Source of the DNA: Kineothrix alysoides
GTDB taxonomy: Bacteria; Bacillota; Clostridia; Lachnospirales; Lachnospiraceae
Length of the DNA stretch: 64,000 bases
NCBI RefSeq assembly: GCF_000732725.1
Contig: NZ_JPNB01000002.1
Location: 310,001-374,000 of the forward strand
Direction: 5' to 3'
Part shown: positions 32,999-42,230 of the stretch, in pieces
How the letters are laid out: every line of letters starts with the position of its first letter
Numbering within the stretch: position 1 is the first letter of the stretch
The notes under the pieces: generated by a model
What the model saw: only the letters and a program-made list of their open reading frames with translations
Databases searched by the model: none
What the model was told of the DNA's origin: nothing
Program-made: the position numbers and the translations under genes

Positions 32999-33817
32999 TT
33001 ACTTATTCTCTGCCTGAATATGGGTCTGATTAACTCTAGTATTGTACCCATTTTTTGCGAGAGTGTCAAGGAATTTCACTGTTGACAGATACCTTACATC
33101 CTTTCGCTTCGTCTCCAGCACCCTCCGCTTTTCGTTCTCCGACCAAAAGTCAATGTATGATGCTTCTTCAGGAATAGCGGCATAGGGAGGAACATATCGT
33201 CGCCTTCCATCCAGAATCACCGTCTTTTTGTTCTTGCCGAGGCGTTTTTCCAGCTTGTTTACGTAAGCTGCGGGGATTCCGTATTCCTCATATACATAAT
33301 CCGTAAAATCCATGTACATCTCCGGCCGGTCGGTAACTACCGTAAAATGATTGATACGGGGCAGATATTTTTGCAGCAATACAGCGAAGATATTTTTCTG
33401 CTCCTCCATCGCATCGATTCTCTGAAAGGAGCCCTCCTCGCCAAACTCGTCGTCCGCCGCATTCCATCCAATCAGGAACAGATACTCCCAGCATAAATTT
33501 TGCTTCACAACCTTATGGAGTAAAATTTCCGGCGGAAGCTTTTCTTTTATTTCCAACAGGCTGCTTAAATCCGGCTGCAAATAATAATCCCAAGCCTCCG
33601 TTTGCTCCAACTGCGCACTCAATACTTCGAGGAGCCTTTGCTTATCCCAAGGCTGTCCTCCTCCGTAGAATTCCGGCACCTTGTAAAATAAAAGTTCGTA
33701 CTCCTCTCCCATATCTATATTTACGCAAGACATCCGGAAGGTGTTCCAGAAATGCTTCTTCGCATTCTGTCCTCTTTCCAAATGGAAATACACGATTGTC
33801 TTCCTATCCGATTCCAT
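32999..33817 (-). CDS. Uncharacterised protein between dusB and greA
   Basis: The ATG at 33817 gives 272 residues; a TTG further upstream at 33832 is less likely. The protein is rich in aromatic residues (YELLFYKVPEFYGGGQPWDK, WEYLFLIGWNAADDEFGEEG) and ends with IDFWSENEKRRVLETKRKD. No signal peptide or membrane helix is visible. I recognise no domain. Its position between two core genes suggests it is a conserved lineage-specific gene, and the soluble, mixed alpha/beta composition suggests a cytoplasmic protein. Confidence 0.6.
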   Translation of the reverse strand: MESDRKTIVYFHLERGQNAKKHFWNTFRMSCVNIDMGEEYELLFYKVPEFYGGGQPWDKQRLLEVLSAQLEQTEAWDYYLQPDLSSLLEIKEKLPPEILLHKVVKQNLCWEYLFLIGWNAADDEFGEEGSFQRIDAMEEQKNIFAVLLQKYLPRINHFTVVTDRPEMYMDFTDYVYEEYGIPAAYVNKLEKRLGKNKKTVILDGRRRYVPPYAAIPEEASYIDFWSENEKRRVLETKRKDVRYLSTVKFLDTLAKNGYNTRVNQTHIQAENK

Positions 33818-33982
33818 ATCTGTCCCAGTCAAACGCCCTTACTAAATTCTCATCGCGGCGTTTCATGCTTTTAAACAGCATATGAGAGCCAACTTACCCT
33901 TATTACATTTGTCGGTGAATTGTTACTGTTCACAGCTTTACCGTTCATAATTTCCCATCATAGCTAAAGCGTGCTTTTCCGG

Positions 33983-34960
33983 TTACATAAAAATGGCCTC
34001 TACGCCTTTCATCAGATCGTCGAAAGTTTCCATCTCATTCACCTTCTGTCTGAATCTCGCAGCATAGGGAAATCCGGTGACATACCAGGCAACGTGCTTG
34101 CGCATCTCACGGATGCCTATATATTCTCCCTTGTATTTAAGCTGAAGCTTTGCATGGCGTAAAATCATTTCCTTTACCTGTGCAGCCTCAGGAGAAGCAA
34201 TCTTCTCTCCGGTTTGCAAATACGTCTTAATTTCCCTGAAAATCCAAGGATTTCCTCTGACTGCACGACCTACCATCACACCATCGCAGCCTGTTTGCTC
34301 CATCAATCTCGCAGCCGATTCTCCGTCAGTCACATCGCCGTTTCCGATGACTGGAATGCGGACACTTTCCTTTACCTTAGCGATAATATCCCAATCTGCC
34401 TTTCCCGCATAATATTGCTCTCTCGTCCGTCCGTGCACCGTTACCGCTGCGGCTCCTGCCGCCTCCGCTGCCTTGGCGATTTCCACCGCATTCACATGCT
34501 CCTCGTCAAAGCCTTTTCTTATTTTTACGGTAACCGGCTTTTTAATTGCTTTTACCGTCTCCGCTACGATTTTTTCTACCAGTGACGAGTCTTTCATGAG
34601 AGCCGAGCCCTCACCGTTATTTACAATCTTAGGCATCGGACATCCCATATTGATGTCCAGCACGGCAAACGGCCGCTCCTCGATTCGTTTCGCCATTTCG
34701 CTTATAATGTACGGATCGGAACCGAAAAGCTGTAAGGAAACGGGACGCTCCTCCGGGTGGATTGCAAGAAGCTCCTCCGTATTCTTATTATTATACATAA
34801 TCGCTTTGGCACTGACCATTTCCATACATATGAGCCCGGCTCCCTGTTCCTTGCATAGCAATCGAAACGGCAGGTCGGTAACGCCTGCCATGGGAGCTAA
34901 TATGATATTATTTTCCAGTATGGCATCTCCTATCCGCAGGGGTCTTAATTTACTTTCCAT
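33983..34960 (-). CDS. dusB: tRNA-dihydrouridine synthase (DusB type)
   Basis: This 325-residue flavoenzyme reduces uridine to dihydrouridine in tRNA. The TIM-barrel start has NNIILAPMAGVTDLPFR; the catalytic cysteine lies in INMGCPMPKI (residue 107); FMN-phosphate contacts are VIGNGDVTDGESA and GVMVGRAVRGNPWIF. The helical tRNA-binding C-terminus is present. Length is standard. It follows coaX by 47 bases. Confidence 0.95.
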   Translation of the reverse strand: MESKLRPLRIGDAILENNIILAPMAGVTDLPFRLLCKEQGAGLICMEMVSAKAIMYNNKNTEELLAIHPEERPVSLQLFGSDPYIISEMAKRIEERPFAVLDINMGCPMPKIVNNGEGSALMKDSSLVEKIVAETVKAIKKPVTVKIRKGFDEEHVNAVEIAKAAEAAGAAAVTVHGRTREQYYAGKADWDIIAKVKESVRIPVIGNGDVTDGESAARLMEQTGCDGVMVGRAVRGNPWIFREIKTYLQTGEKIASPEAAQVKEMILRHAKLQLKYKGEYIGIREMRKHVAWYVTGFPYAARFRQKVNEMETFDDLMKGVEAIFM

Positions 34961-35007
34961 TTTTATACCCCATGTCCGCTTTGCCGGTAAGATGCCCTTC
35001 CTTTAAC

Positions 35008-35778
35008 CTACTTCCTGTTCTTATCATAGATTATCCTCAGTCCGTCCAAAGTAAGCGTGCTGCAGTAAATATCGATGCTCTCCGCCTCCTCTGAGATCAA
35101 CCGGCCAAGCCCTCCTGTCGCCACCGTTTTCAAGTTATCAAATCCGCTTTCCTTCTTGACCTGACCCACGATATATTCCGTCTGTCCGATTTGCCCGTAT
35201 ACCAGTCCGGCCTGCATACTGGATATGGTTTCCTGCGCCAGAATGGACTTGGGCTTTTTAATTTCTACCTCGGGCAGCTTTGCCGTATGCTCCCACAAGG
35301 CTTTCGCACTGATACGAATACCCGGCGCCGTGATTCCCGCCGCAAAACAGCCATCCTCCGTCACGAGGTCGTAGGTGGTTGCCGTACCGAAGTCCACCAC
35401 AAGCACCGGCCCGCCGTAAATTTCATATGCCGCTACCGCATCCACAATCCGGTCCGGTCCTATTTCCCGCGGATTCTCGGTAATGATCTTGATTCCGGTC
35501 TTCACTCCCGGGCCCACGATAACCGGTACTGTTCCCAGATATCTGGATACTCCGCCAATCAGCGCGTGCATGATATTGGGAACGACACTGGCTATGATCG
35601 TTCCCTCCAAATCTTCTTTGCCTATATTGTTAATTCTAAGAAGCTCCGTGATGCTCATGCCATATTCATCCGAAGTACGCTCCATCCTCGTGGTCATGCG
35701 GAAAGTAGTCGCAAGCTCCTTACCGTTATATACTCCAAAAGTTATATTCGTGTTTCCTGCGTCAATTACAAGTATCAT
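35008..35778 (-). CDS. coaX: Type III pantothenate kinase
   Basis: From the ATG at 35778 (GGAGG upstream) the protein has 256 residues and does the first step of CoA synthesis. It has the ASKHA-fold phosphate loops [28 protein letters not shown] and [13 protein letters not shown], and a late TGGLGRLI. The type III enzyme is not feedback-inhibited by CoA, as is known for this family. It overlaps the preceding gene by 17 bases and is close to birA, a common clostridial pairing. Confidence 0.96.
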   Translation of the reverse strand: MILVIDAGNTNITFGVYNGKELATTFRMTTRMERTSDEYGMSITELLRINNIGKEDLEGTIIASVVPNIMHALIGGVSRYLGTVPVIVGPGVKTGIKIITENPREIGPDRIVDAVAAYEIYGGPVLVVDFGTATTYDLVTEDGCFAAGITAPGIRISAKALWEHTAKLPEVEIKKPKSILAQETISSMQAGLVYGQIGQTEYIVGQVKKESGFDNLKTVATGGLGRLISEEAESIDIYCSTLTLDGLRIIYDKNRK

Positions 35779-36136
35779 GTTTCTTTCCTCCATAGTCTTC
35801 TTCCAAATCGGGCTTCTCATGCAGAACAAAAATACGGTAGTACAGACTTAACGATTCGAATAACTCCTGCCTGCTGCCTCTTATCTTACTCACCATCAGC
35901 CCGCTGCTTATCTCATCATACAGAAAGTCGTCGTCTGCAAAATTCGTTTCCAGAGAAACCGTGCCGTCCTCTTCGAATACCACCGTGAAAATCCCTCCTA
36001 CCTCTTCGGTAAAAAGCACACAGATAATATGCAGCTCATCCTTGATAGACTGGGGAATCCCATCAAACCTATCGTTAAAATAATATTTCTGCTCATAAGA
36101 ATTTGCACCGCATAAAACAATTCTATTCTCTTCCAT
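35762..36136 (-). CDS. Small conserved protein upstream of coaX (DUF6145-like)
   Basis: The ATG at 36136 gives 124 residues; a GTG at 36160 is an alternative, since the AGGAG lies 14 bases before the ATG. Visible features are [13 protein letters not shown] at the start, [22 protein letters not shown] and [24 protein letters not shown] at the end. No cofactor or metal motif is seen. The family name is from memory and unverified. Overlap with coaX indicates coupled translation. Confidence 0.6.
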   Translation of the reverse strand: MEENRIVLCGANSYEQKYYFNDRFDGIPQSIKDELHIICVLFTEEVGGIFTVVFEEDGTVSLETNFADDDFLYDEISSGLMVSKIRGSRQELFESLSLYYRIFVLHEKPDLEEDYGGKKHDTCN

Positions 36137-36186
36137 TTCTATAAAATGTGCTCCTTTCACAGACTATTTCCCGATACCGCCGGACA

Positions 36187-37167
36187 TTATACATACCCGT
36201 ACAAGCCTCTTACCGATACCTCTCCGGCATATACCTTTACGATTCCCCCGCTTTCCTTCTCTACCAGCAGTTCGCCCGACGAATCGATTCCCCTGGCAAT
36301 TCCTTCGAATTCCCCTTCAGGGTCCAACACACGCACTTGTTTGTCCACATTCACCAGATGCTTCATATATTCCGTCCTAATCCCCGTCAAATCCTTGGTC
36401 TGCAAAAATACCTCGTAATTATATTCAAAGCGCTTCAAGACGTTTTGCAAAAGTTCGGCCCGGGGCCACTGCGTCCTGCTCTCCAGAAACAGCGACGTTG
36501 CCGTTTTGCTTATTTCCTCCGGAAACTGTTCCAGATTCACATTGATGCCCGCACCGATGACTACATACTGGATATAACCCGGCTCCACATTCATTTCTGT
36601 CAGTATTCCGCAAATCTTCTTGCCGTTTACTACAATATCGTTAGGCCATTTGATTCCTACTGTCAACCCGCAGAAGGCTTCCACCGCCTGCGCCACAGAA
36701 AGTGCCATGACGAGCGTAAGGCCCGATGCCTTGTCCGGAGCAAAATCGGGCCGGAGCAAAAGGGTAAAATAAATATCCTTTCCCGCAGGAGACTGCCATA
36801 CTCTCCCCCGCCTTCCTCTTCCAGCATTCTGCTTATCCGCGACCGCCACCGTCCCATGGGGGGCACCTTCCTCCGCAAGACGCTTTGCATCGATATTCGT
36901 AGAGCCGGTTTCTTCGTAGAAATAAAGCGTATTTCCCGCCCACTGATTATGGATGCGGCTCTTTAATTCGCTTAAGGTAAGCACATCCGGATTGGCCTTA
37001 AGCTTATAGCCCTTATTCTGGACCGCCTCTATCACATAGCCCTCTTCCTTCAGTTGCTTCATTACCTTCCAGACTGCTGTCCTCGACACGCCAAATCGGT
37101 TGCAAAGCTCCTGCCCGGAAACGTAATTCTCACTTTCTCTAAGGAGCGTCAAAATCTCTGTCTTCAT
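36187..37167 (-). CDS. birA: Bifunctional biotin ligase / biotin operon repressor
   Basis: This 326-residue protein attaches biotin to carboxylases and, with its N-terminal winged helix (GQELCNRFGVSRTAVWKVMKQ, about 17-37), represses biotin genes. The catalytic core carries the GRGRRGR loop (near 116), KWPNDIVVNGKKICGIL and the C-terminal SH3-like domain (LDPEGEFEGIARGIDSSGE). It follows argF with only two bases between them. Because the HTH domain is present, biotin-responsive repression elsewhere in the genome is expected. Confidence 0.96.
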   Translation of the reverse strand: MKTEILTLLRESENYVSGQELCNRFGVSRTAVWKVMKQLKEEGYVIEAVQNKGYKLKANPDVLTLSELKSRIHNQWAGNTLYFYEETGSTNIDAKRLAEEGAPHGTVAVADKQNAGRGRRGRVWQSPAGKDIYFTLLLRPDFAPDKASGLTLVMALSVAQAVEAFCGLTVGIKWPNDIVVNGKKICGILTEMNVEPGYIQYVVIGAGINVNLEQFPEEISKTATSLFLESRTQWPRAELLQNVLKRFEYNYEVFLQTKDLTGIRTEYMKHLVNVDKQVRVLDPEGEFEGIARGIDSSGELLVEKESGGIVKVYAGEVSVRGLYGYV

Positions 37168-37169
37168 AC

Positions 37170-38165
37170 TTATTCCATAACCCCAATCGTTGCCGCCATT
37201 ACCGCTTTAATTGTATGCATGCGGTTTTCCGCCTCCTGAAATACGATAGAAGCCGCAGACTCGAATACTTCATCCGTCACTTCCATTTCCGTAATGCCGA
37301 ATTTCTCTCCCATTTCCTTCCCGATTGCCGTCTTCAAATCGTGGAAAGCAGGCAGGCAATGCATGAATATCGCTTTCTCCCCTGCATTCTTCATTACCTT
37401 ACTGTTTACCTGGTAGGGTGAAAGCTCCTCGATACGCTCTGTCCAAACCTCCGCAGGCTCTCCCATGGAAACCCATACGTCCGTGTAGATGACATCCGCA
37501 TTCTTTGTTCCTTCCTCCACGTTTTCCGTCAGTTCAATCGTAGCACCGGTCTCCGCCGCTATCCTTTGGCATTCCTCCACCAGCGCCTTCTCAGGAAAAT
37601 ACTTCTTGGCCGTACATGCCGTAAAATGCATCCCCATCTTCGCGCAGGCTACCATTAGGGAATTTCCCATATTGTAACGGGCATCACCCATATAAGTCAA
37701 TTTGATGCCCTTCAAATATCCGAAGTGCTCTCTGATCGTCAATAGGTCCGCCAGCATCTGCGTAGGATGAAATTCGTTGGTCAGACCGTTCCACACAGGA
37801 ACTCCCGCATATTTCGCTAATTCCTCCACGATTTCCTGACCGTATCCGCGATACTCAATGCCCTCATACATGCTTCCAAGCACTCTCGCCGTATCTGCAA
37901 TACTCTCCTTCTTTCCTATCTGAGAGCCTACCGGATCGAGGTAAGTAGTTCCCATACCAAGATCATGGGCCGCCACTTCAAACGCACATCTCGTTCTCGT
38001 GCTCGTCTTTTCAAAAATAAGCGCCACATTCTTTCCCGTATGCCATTGGGTCAAAACTCCTTTTTTCTTCTTATCCTTTAAGTCTGCCGATAAATCGAGT
38101 AAATATGTAATCTCCTCCGGCGTAAAATCCAATAGCTTCAAAAAATGACGTCCCTTCAAATCCAT
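37170..38165 (-). CDS. argF: Ornithine carbamoyltransferase
   Basis: The ATG at 38165 follows AGGAAG and gives 331 residues. The enzyme makes citrulline from ornithine and carbamoyl phosphate. Carbamoyl-phosphate site STRTR, the [12 protein letters not shown] loop, the ornithine-loop VWVSMGEP and the HCLPAFHD motif with the catalytic cysteine are all visible. It could be biosynthetic (argF) or catabolic (arcB); no arcA or arcC is nearby, so argF is preferred. Confidence 0.95.
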   Translation of the reverse strand: MDLKGRHFLKLLDFTPEEITYLLDLSADLKDKKKKGVLTQWHTGKNVALIFEKTSTRTRCAFEVAAHDLGMGTTYLDPVGSQIGKKESIADTARVLGSMYEGIEYRGYGQEIVEELAKYAGVPVWNGLTNEFHPTQMLADLLTIREHFGYLKGIKLTYMGDARYNMGNSLMVACAKMGMHFTACTAKKYFPEKALVEECQRIAAETGATIELTENVEEGTKNADVIYTDVWVSMGEPAEVWTERIEELSPYQVNSKVMKNAGEKAIFMHCLPAFHDLKTAIGKEMGEKFGITEMEVTDEVFESAASIVFQEAENRMHTIKAVMAATIGVME

Positions 38166-38238
38166 GTGCGCTTCCTGCCTTTCCTGAATGTACCGAACGA
38201 GCATCTTTTCCCGTTCTAATATTTACAGCGTTATGAAA

Positions 38239-38274
38239 TTCCGGCAGCCGGAAACTTTCTTCCAACTACCGGAA
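38239..38274 (-). terminator. Stem-loop region after the SPFH gene
   Basis: TTCCGG-CAG-CCGGAA (38239-38253) is a compact hairpin, and a further CCGGAA at 38269-38274 lets an alternative pairing form. It lies between the SPFH stop and argF, but no T-run follows, so attenuation rather than full termination is possible. Confidence 0.4.
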
Positions 38275-38290
38275 TCAATAAGCTTTATTT

Positions 38291-39220
38291 TTATTTGCTA
38301 ACGTTACTATCTGTAGCGATTTCCTTAATGGAGGAAACCAGACCTGCCACTCCCTGAATCTCGGAAGGAATGATAATCTTGGTTGCTTTGCCATCCGCTG
38401 CTTTCACAAATGCTTCAAGGCTCTTAAGCGTAAGAACTGCCTGATCTGCACCTGCTTCACGTATCATTCGGATACCGTCTGCCGTCGCCTTCTGTACCGT
38501 AAGAATCGCCTCTGCCTCACCTTCTGCCTCACGGATCATCTTCATCTTCTCTGCTTCTGCACCAAGGATTGCGGACTGCTTATGAGCCTCTGCTTCCAGA
38601 ATCACTGATTCCTTCTGGCCTTCCGCTACGAGAATCGTGGACTTCTTCTCGCCTTCCGCTCTCAGAATAGACTCGCGGCGTTCACGTTCTGCCTTCATCT
38701 GCTTCTCCATGGCATCCTGAATAGCCGCCGGAGGAACAATATTCTTGAGCTCCACACGGTTTACCTTGATTCCCCACGGGTCAGTGGCTGAATCGAGAGT
38801 TGCTCTCATCTTCGTATTAACGATTTCTCTGGAAGTGAGCGTCTGGTCCAACTCCATATCACCGATGATATTACGCAGTGTTGTCGCCGCCAGATTTTCG
38901 ATAGCCATAATCGGATTCTCCACTCCGTATGCGTATAGCTTCGGATCTGTGATCTGGAAAAATACTACCGTATCGATACGCATCGTTACGTTATCCTTTG
39001 TAATAACCGGCTGAGGCGCGAAATCTGCTACCTGCTCCTTCAAGTTTACCTTCTTCGCTACTTTATCAACAAACGGCACTTTAAAGTGAAGTCCTACCGA
39101 CCACGTACTCTGATAAGCGCCGAGCCTTTCCAAAACAATCGCATTTGCCTGCGGCACGATCTTGATGCAAGATACCAAAACTAAAATAAGTATGACCAGA
39201 ACAATAGCTAATGTTATCAT
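38291..39220 (-). CDS. SPFH/stomatin-type membrane protein (QmcA-like)
   Basis: From the ATG at 39220 (AGAGGAG upstream) the protein has 309 residues. One N-terminal membrane helix (MITLAIVLVILILVLVSC) is followed by the SPFH band domain (VLERLGAYQSTWSVGLHFKVPF, split here, and TLRNIIGDMELDQTLTSREIV). A long charged alpha-helix is rich in A and E repeats (KKSTILVAEGQKESVILEAE). Such proteins oligomerise and organise membrane regions. It is paired with the NfeD-like gene immediately upstream, the classical partner. Confidence 0.93.
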   Translation of the reverse strand: MITLAIVLVILILVLVSCIKIVPQANAIVLERLGAYQSTWSVGLHFKVPFVDKVAKKVNLKEQVADFAPQPVITKDNVTMRIDTVVFFQITDPKLYAYGVENPIMAIENLAATTLRNIIGDMELDQTLTSREIVNTKMRATLDSATDPWGIKVNRVELKNIVPPAAIQDAMEKQMKAERERRESILRAEGEKKSTILVAEGQKESVILEAEAHKQSAILGAEAEKMKMIREAEGEAEAILTVQKATADGIRMIREAGADQAVLTLKSLEAFVKAADGKATKIIIPSEIQGVAGLVSSIKEIATDSNVSK

Positions 39221-39221
39221 A

Positions 39222-39665
39222 TTAATTCTCCTCTTTTTTCTCCTCAACAATGAGTTTCACTCCGTTAATAGCAACTATGTTCACTACGCTTCCGGCTGCC
39301 AGCTTCACATTATCTTCCGACATCCGAGCGGACCATTCCAGTCCGTTAACAGTCACTTGCCCGATTCCCTGCAGATTATCAATCTCGCTGGTAACAATTG
39401 CCTGTCTACCCACAAGGCTCTCCGCATTCGTCTTCACCCTGTCCTTGTTGAAGTACCTTACCGCTAAAGGTCTTGTAAAATAAAGAAGCACAAGAGATAC
39501 CGCCAAAAAAAGAACTATCTGCAAAGCCACCGGAGCTCCGAAAACCGCAGCGATTACCGCCACAAGAGCACCCCCCGCAAACCAGATAGTGGTAAGTCCC
39601 ATGGTGCCTATTTCAATTACTATAAACAAAACCAATGCAATAAGCCATAAAATAGTGTAGTTCAT
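39222..39665 (-). CDS. NfeD-like membrane protein
   Basis: The ATG at 39665 gives 147 residues: three to four hydrophobic helices (ILWLIALVLFIVIEIGTMGL to ALQIVLFLAVSLVLLYF) and a C-terminal OB-fold (SLVGRQAIVTSEIDNLQGIG, VNGLEWSARMSEDN). This is the short NfeD1b form that works with SPFH proteins. Its stop lies one base from the start of the SPFH gene. Confidence 0.9.
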   Translation of the reverse strand: MNYTILWLIALVLFIVIEIGTMGLTTIWFAGGALVAVIAAVFGAPVALQIVLFLAVSLVLLYFTRPLAVRYFNKDRVKTNAESLVGRQAIVTSEIDNLQGIGQVTVNGLEWSARMSEDNVKLAAGSVVNIVAINGVKLIVEEKKEEN

Positions 39666-39739
39666 AATCAGTCTCCCTTCCATGACTTTCTTATATCTTA
39701 CTATATTTCGGCACTTTATTCAATATTACATTTACACAG

Positions 39740-39855
39740 AACAAAAGTGTGCTTCACTCATTTTTGCAGCCAAGCATCCTGGCAGCACAGCTTTTGTTCC
39801 GCGCGCATGGCTGCGCATTTATTTTTTATGTAATAGATGCACTTTCCTATTACAT
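39740..39855. repeat. Dispersed hairpin repeat, copy 1
   Basis: The core starts AACAAAAGTGTGCTTC, contains GCAGCACAGCTTTTGTTCC, and ends GCTGCGCATTT. AACAAAAG...CTTTTGTT are inverted, and the next TGTGCT/AGCACA extend the stem. A T-rich tail to 39855 includes TTATGTAATAGATGCAC. Tandem with copy 2. Confidence 0.75.
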
Positions 39856-39975
39856 AAAAAGTGTACTTCGCTCACTTTTGCAGCCAAGCACTTTGGCAGC
39901 GCAGCTTTTGTTCCGTGCGTGTGGATGCACATTTATTTTTTATGTAACATTATGTAATAAGTGCACTTTCCTATT
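39856..39975. repeat. Dispersed hairpin repeat, copy 2
   Basis: About 80 percent like copy 1 by eye, in the same orientation and directly adjacent (GTGTACTTCGCTC, GCAGCGCAGCTTTTGTTCC, GGATGCACATTT). The tail repeats ATTTTTTATGTAA and GTGCACTTTCCTATT. The pair is a tandem duplication. Confidence 0.75.
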
Positions 39976-39983
39976 TATAAAAA

Positions 39984-40018
39984 AAGGTTTTGTGCATATT
40001 GTGCATGCACAAAACCTT
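39984..40018 (-). terminator. Intrinsic terminator of the SleB-like gene
   Basis: Thirteen-base perfect arms (AAGGTTTTGTGCA and complement) flank a nine-base loop, followed on the minus strand by TTTTTTTAT. It lies 19 bases past the stop. Confidence 0.9.
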
Positions 40019-40037
40019 ATCTTCAAAAAATTATTGC

Positions 40038-41192
40038 TTACCAGAATACATGGTCTCCTATTACGATTCCGTCATGGACGCCGGCCCTCTTGAAATGGGT
40101 TGCTGTTCCTACATTGGTCGCTCCGCCTATCGCTTCCTGAGCTGCCTTTATGCAGCTATCCGGAATATTTCCTCCATAAACCTTCGCTACCTTTCCGTTA
40201 AGTGCCGGAGTAAACTGGCCCGAAGCGTAAATGACGCCCGTAATGGAATTGGGATATGCCCCGCTCCTTACACGGTTCATGACTACAGCTCCCACTGCCA
40301 GATGTCCTTCGTAGCCCTGATTTCCTGCTTCACAATAAATCAAAGCGGCAAGAAGTCTTGTATCATCCGCACCCACCACAACAGCTCCCTGATCAGCCGT
40401 AAGCTTCGCTTTGGCTTCCGCCTCCGCTTTTTCCCGCGCCTTAATCGCGGTAACGGTCTCTCCTTCGTCAATGTGGAAGTCCAGGTTCACGAATTCAGAT
40501 GAAACATAGCCTATTTCATTGCCGTATGCCACGCTGATCCAGTCATTGTCCATCACCTGAATCACATCCAGTTCATCGTCCTGTGCCATCACCACATATA
40601 TACCCGCCTCGGTGTTAGGTGCCTTGCGCACCCGTAACGCATCCGTCTCTATGGTCACGATAAGATTGCCTACCTCTCCCGCCATTTTCTCGGCATCATT
40701 GCCAAAGAGGAGATATTCATCGTTAGCCCAGCCTACCAAAGAACCTGACTGCAATTTCGTCCATCCATCCCTGCGCTCCAAAATCTTGCCGCCGCAGTCC
40801 TTGTATAACAAGCCTACCTTTTCCGCATCTTCGCCGGCCTCTGCCCGCACATTCAACGCGTTTTGTACATCTGCCATAACGAGATCCGATTCCGGTTCCT
40901 TTTGTGCGGCAGGTTCCGTCTTCTGTTCCTGAACTGTAATATCGGGCACGGTCTCTTTTGCAACAGCACTATTAGCAGATACCTGTACCGAGTTCTCCGA
41001 TACACTGCTTTCACCTCTGGCTTCCGTGCTGGGATCCAGAATCTTAGCCACTCCTACGGTAAGCGAATCCAAATATTCTTTGCTGCCCGTAGTGTTTTCA
41101 CCGGCTGCCGCCTTGATATCCATGGACATCACCATAACAAGCGCCAACACAATACCTGACAGTCTATAAAACAGCTTTATGCTTCTTGACAT
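40038..41192 (-). CDS. Cell wall hydrolase with SH3b domains (SleB type)
   Basis: From the ATG at 41192 (GGAGGG upstream) the protein has 384 residues. A signal peptide (LFYRLSGIVLALVMVMSM) is followed by a low-complexity linker and two SH3b-like domains (ALNVRAEAGEDAEKVGLLY and DALRVRKAPNTEAGIYVV). A helical KAREKAEAEAKAKL linker leads to a C-terminal hydrolase-2/SleB domain with ALIYCEAGNQGYEGHLAVG, AVVMNRVRSGAYPNSI and a VYGGNIPDSC segment. SleB enzymes are lytic transglycosylases used in spore germination or wall turnover. The E in CEAGNQ is the expected catalytic residue. Confidence 0.9.
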   Translation of the reverse strand: MSRSIKLFYRLSGIVLALVMVMSMDIKAAAGENTTGSKEYLDSLTVGVAKILDPSTEARGESSVSENSVQVSANSAVAKETVPDITVQEQKTEPAAQKEPESDLVMADVQNALNVRAEAGEDAEKVGLLYKDCGGKILERRDGWTKLQSGSLVGWANDEYLLFGNDAEKMAGEVGNLIVTIETDALRVRKAPNTEAGIYVVMAQDDELDVIQVMDNDWISVAYGNEIGYVSSEFVNLDFHIDEGETVTAIKAREKAEAEAKAKLTADQGAVVVGADDTRLLAALIYCEAGNQGYEGHLAVGAVVMNRVRSGAYPNSITGVIYASGQFTPALNGKVAKVYGGNIPDSCIKAAQEAIGGATNVGTATHFKRAGVHDGIVIGDHVFW

Positions 41193-41369
41193 TTCATTCC
41201 CTCCAAGTTTATGCTCCATGCAAACACTTCCTGCTAAGAACACTTACTCTACTGCTATCATATGTAATTATTACAAATTTGTTAATTTTATTACGCGAAT
41301 AATAATAACAAATGAAGCAGTCATTGTCAAGTTTACGCTGTTTTTCCTGATTTTATACACTTGTCATGT

Positions 41370-41390
41370 AAAAATTATGTGATAATTTTT
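41370..41390 (-). terminator. AT-only hairpin after proC
   Basis: AAAAATTAT-GTG-ATAATTTTT, 28 bases after the proC stop. Weak stem but A/T-runs on both sides. Confidence 0.35.
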
Positions 41391-41418
41391 CCTTATTTCT
41401 CCATATATGTTACAAATT

Positions 41419-42213
41419 TTATAACTTTTTCGACTTCTCCACGCAAGCGCTCAAAGCCTCCATCACCGCCGAACGCATTCCTTTTTCTTCCAGCACTCTG
41501 ACTCCCTCGATCGTGGTGCCCCCGGGAGAACATACCATGTCCTTTAATTCTCCCGGATGTATTCCGGTCTCCAATACCATTTTTGCGCTTCCAAGCACCG
41601 CCTGGGAAGCGAATTCATAGGCTTGTTTCCGCGGCATTCCTGCCGCCACCGCCGCATCCGCCATAGCTTCTATAAACATAAATACATAAGCAGGAGAACT
41701 GCCCGAAACTGCTCCTGCCGCGTCCATCAGCCTCTCCGGAATAGAGATCGCCTTGCCAAAGCTTCCCATTAGCTTTAAGCAGAACTCCTCATCCTCACAC
41801 TTCACCGAGGAATTGACACATACCGCCGTACAGCCCTCTCCCACCAGCGCCGGGGTATTGGGCATGCAGCGAATGAGCTTTACGGGCTTTTTAAACTCCT
41901 TCTCTATCCACTCCATGGTCTTTCCCGCCGCAATGCTGATGACCAGCTTATCTTCCGTTATTTCATCCCGTATTTCCTCTATTACTTCGGGGAAAAAAAT
42001 GGGTTTTACCGCAAGAATAAGTACATCTGCTCCCGCCGCTGTCTCTTTATTGCTTCCCGCCGTGCGGATGCCGAATTCCTTGCGCATCTTCTCCATCGTT
42101 GTCTCTGTTTTAGCCGTGCCGACGATTTGTTCCTGCGTCACGATATTTTGTTTCAGCATACCGCCTATGATGGCCTTCGCCATATTTCCAAGTCCAATAA
42201 ATCCTATTTGCAT
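41419..42213 (-). CDS. proC: Pyrroline-5-carboxylate reductase
   Basis: This 264-residue enzyme makes proline with NAD(P)H. It has the Rossmann start MQIGFIGLGNMAKAIIGGML, VLILAVKP, the substrate motif RCMPNTPALVGEG, and the C-terminal signature GSGPAYVF-like SGSSPAYVFMFIEAMADAA and SPGGTTIEGVRVLEE. The GSSPAY substitution of Ser for Gly is minor. It is 17 bases after the SpoU methyltransferase gene and shares its transcript. Confidence 0.96.
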   Translation of the reverse strand: MQIGFIGLGNMAKAIIGGMLKQNIVTQEQIVGTAKTETTMEKMRKEFGIRTAGSNKETAAGADVLILAVKPIFFPEVIEEIRDEITEDKLVISIAAGKTMEWIEKEFKKPVKLIRCMPNTPALVGEGCTAVCVNSSVKCEDEEFCLKLMGSFGKAISIPERLMDAAGAVSGSSPAYVFMFIEAMADAAVAAGMPRKQAYEFASQAVLGSAKMVLETGIHPGELKDMVCSPGGTTIEGVRVLEEKGMRSAVMEALSACVEKSKKL

Positions 42214-42230
42214 TTCTCATCCCTCCGTTT

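Noticed and set aside
36148-36966. Plus-strand frame of 272 codons
   Set aside because: Antisense shadow of birA; no ribosome site, no domain.
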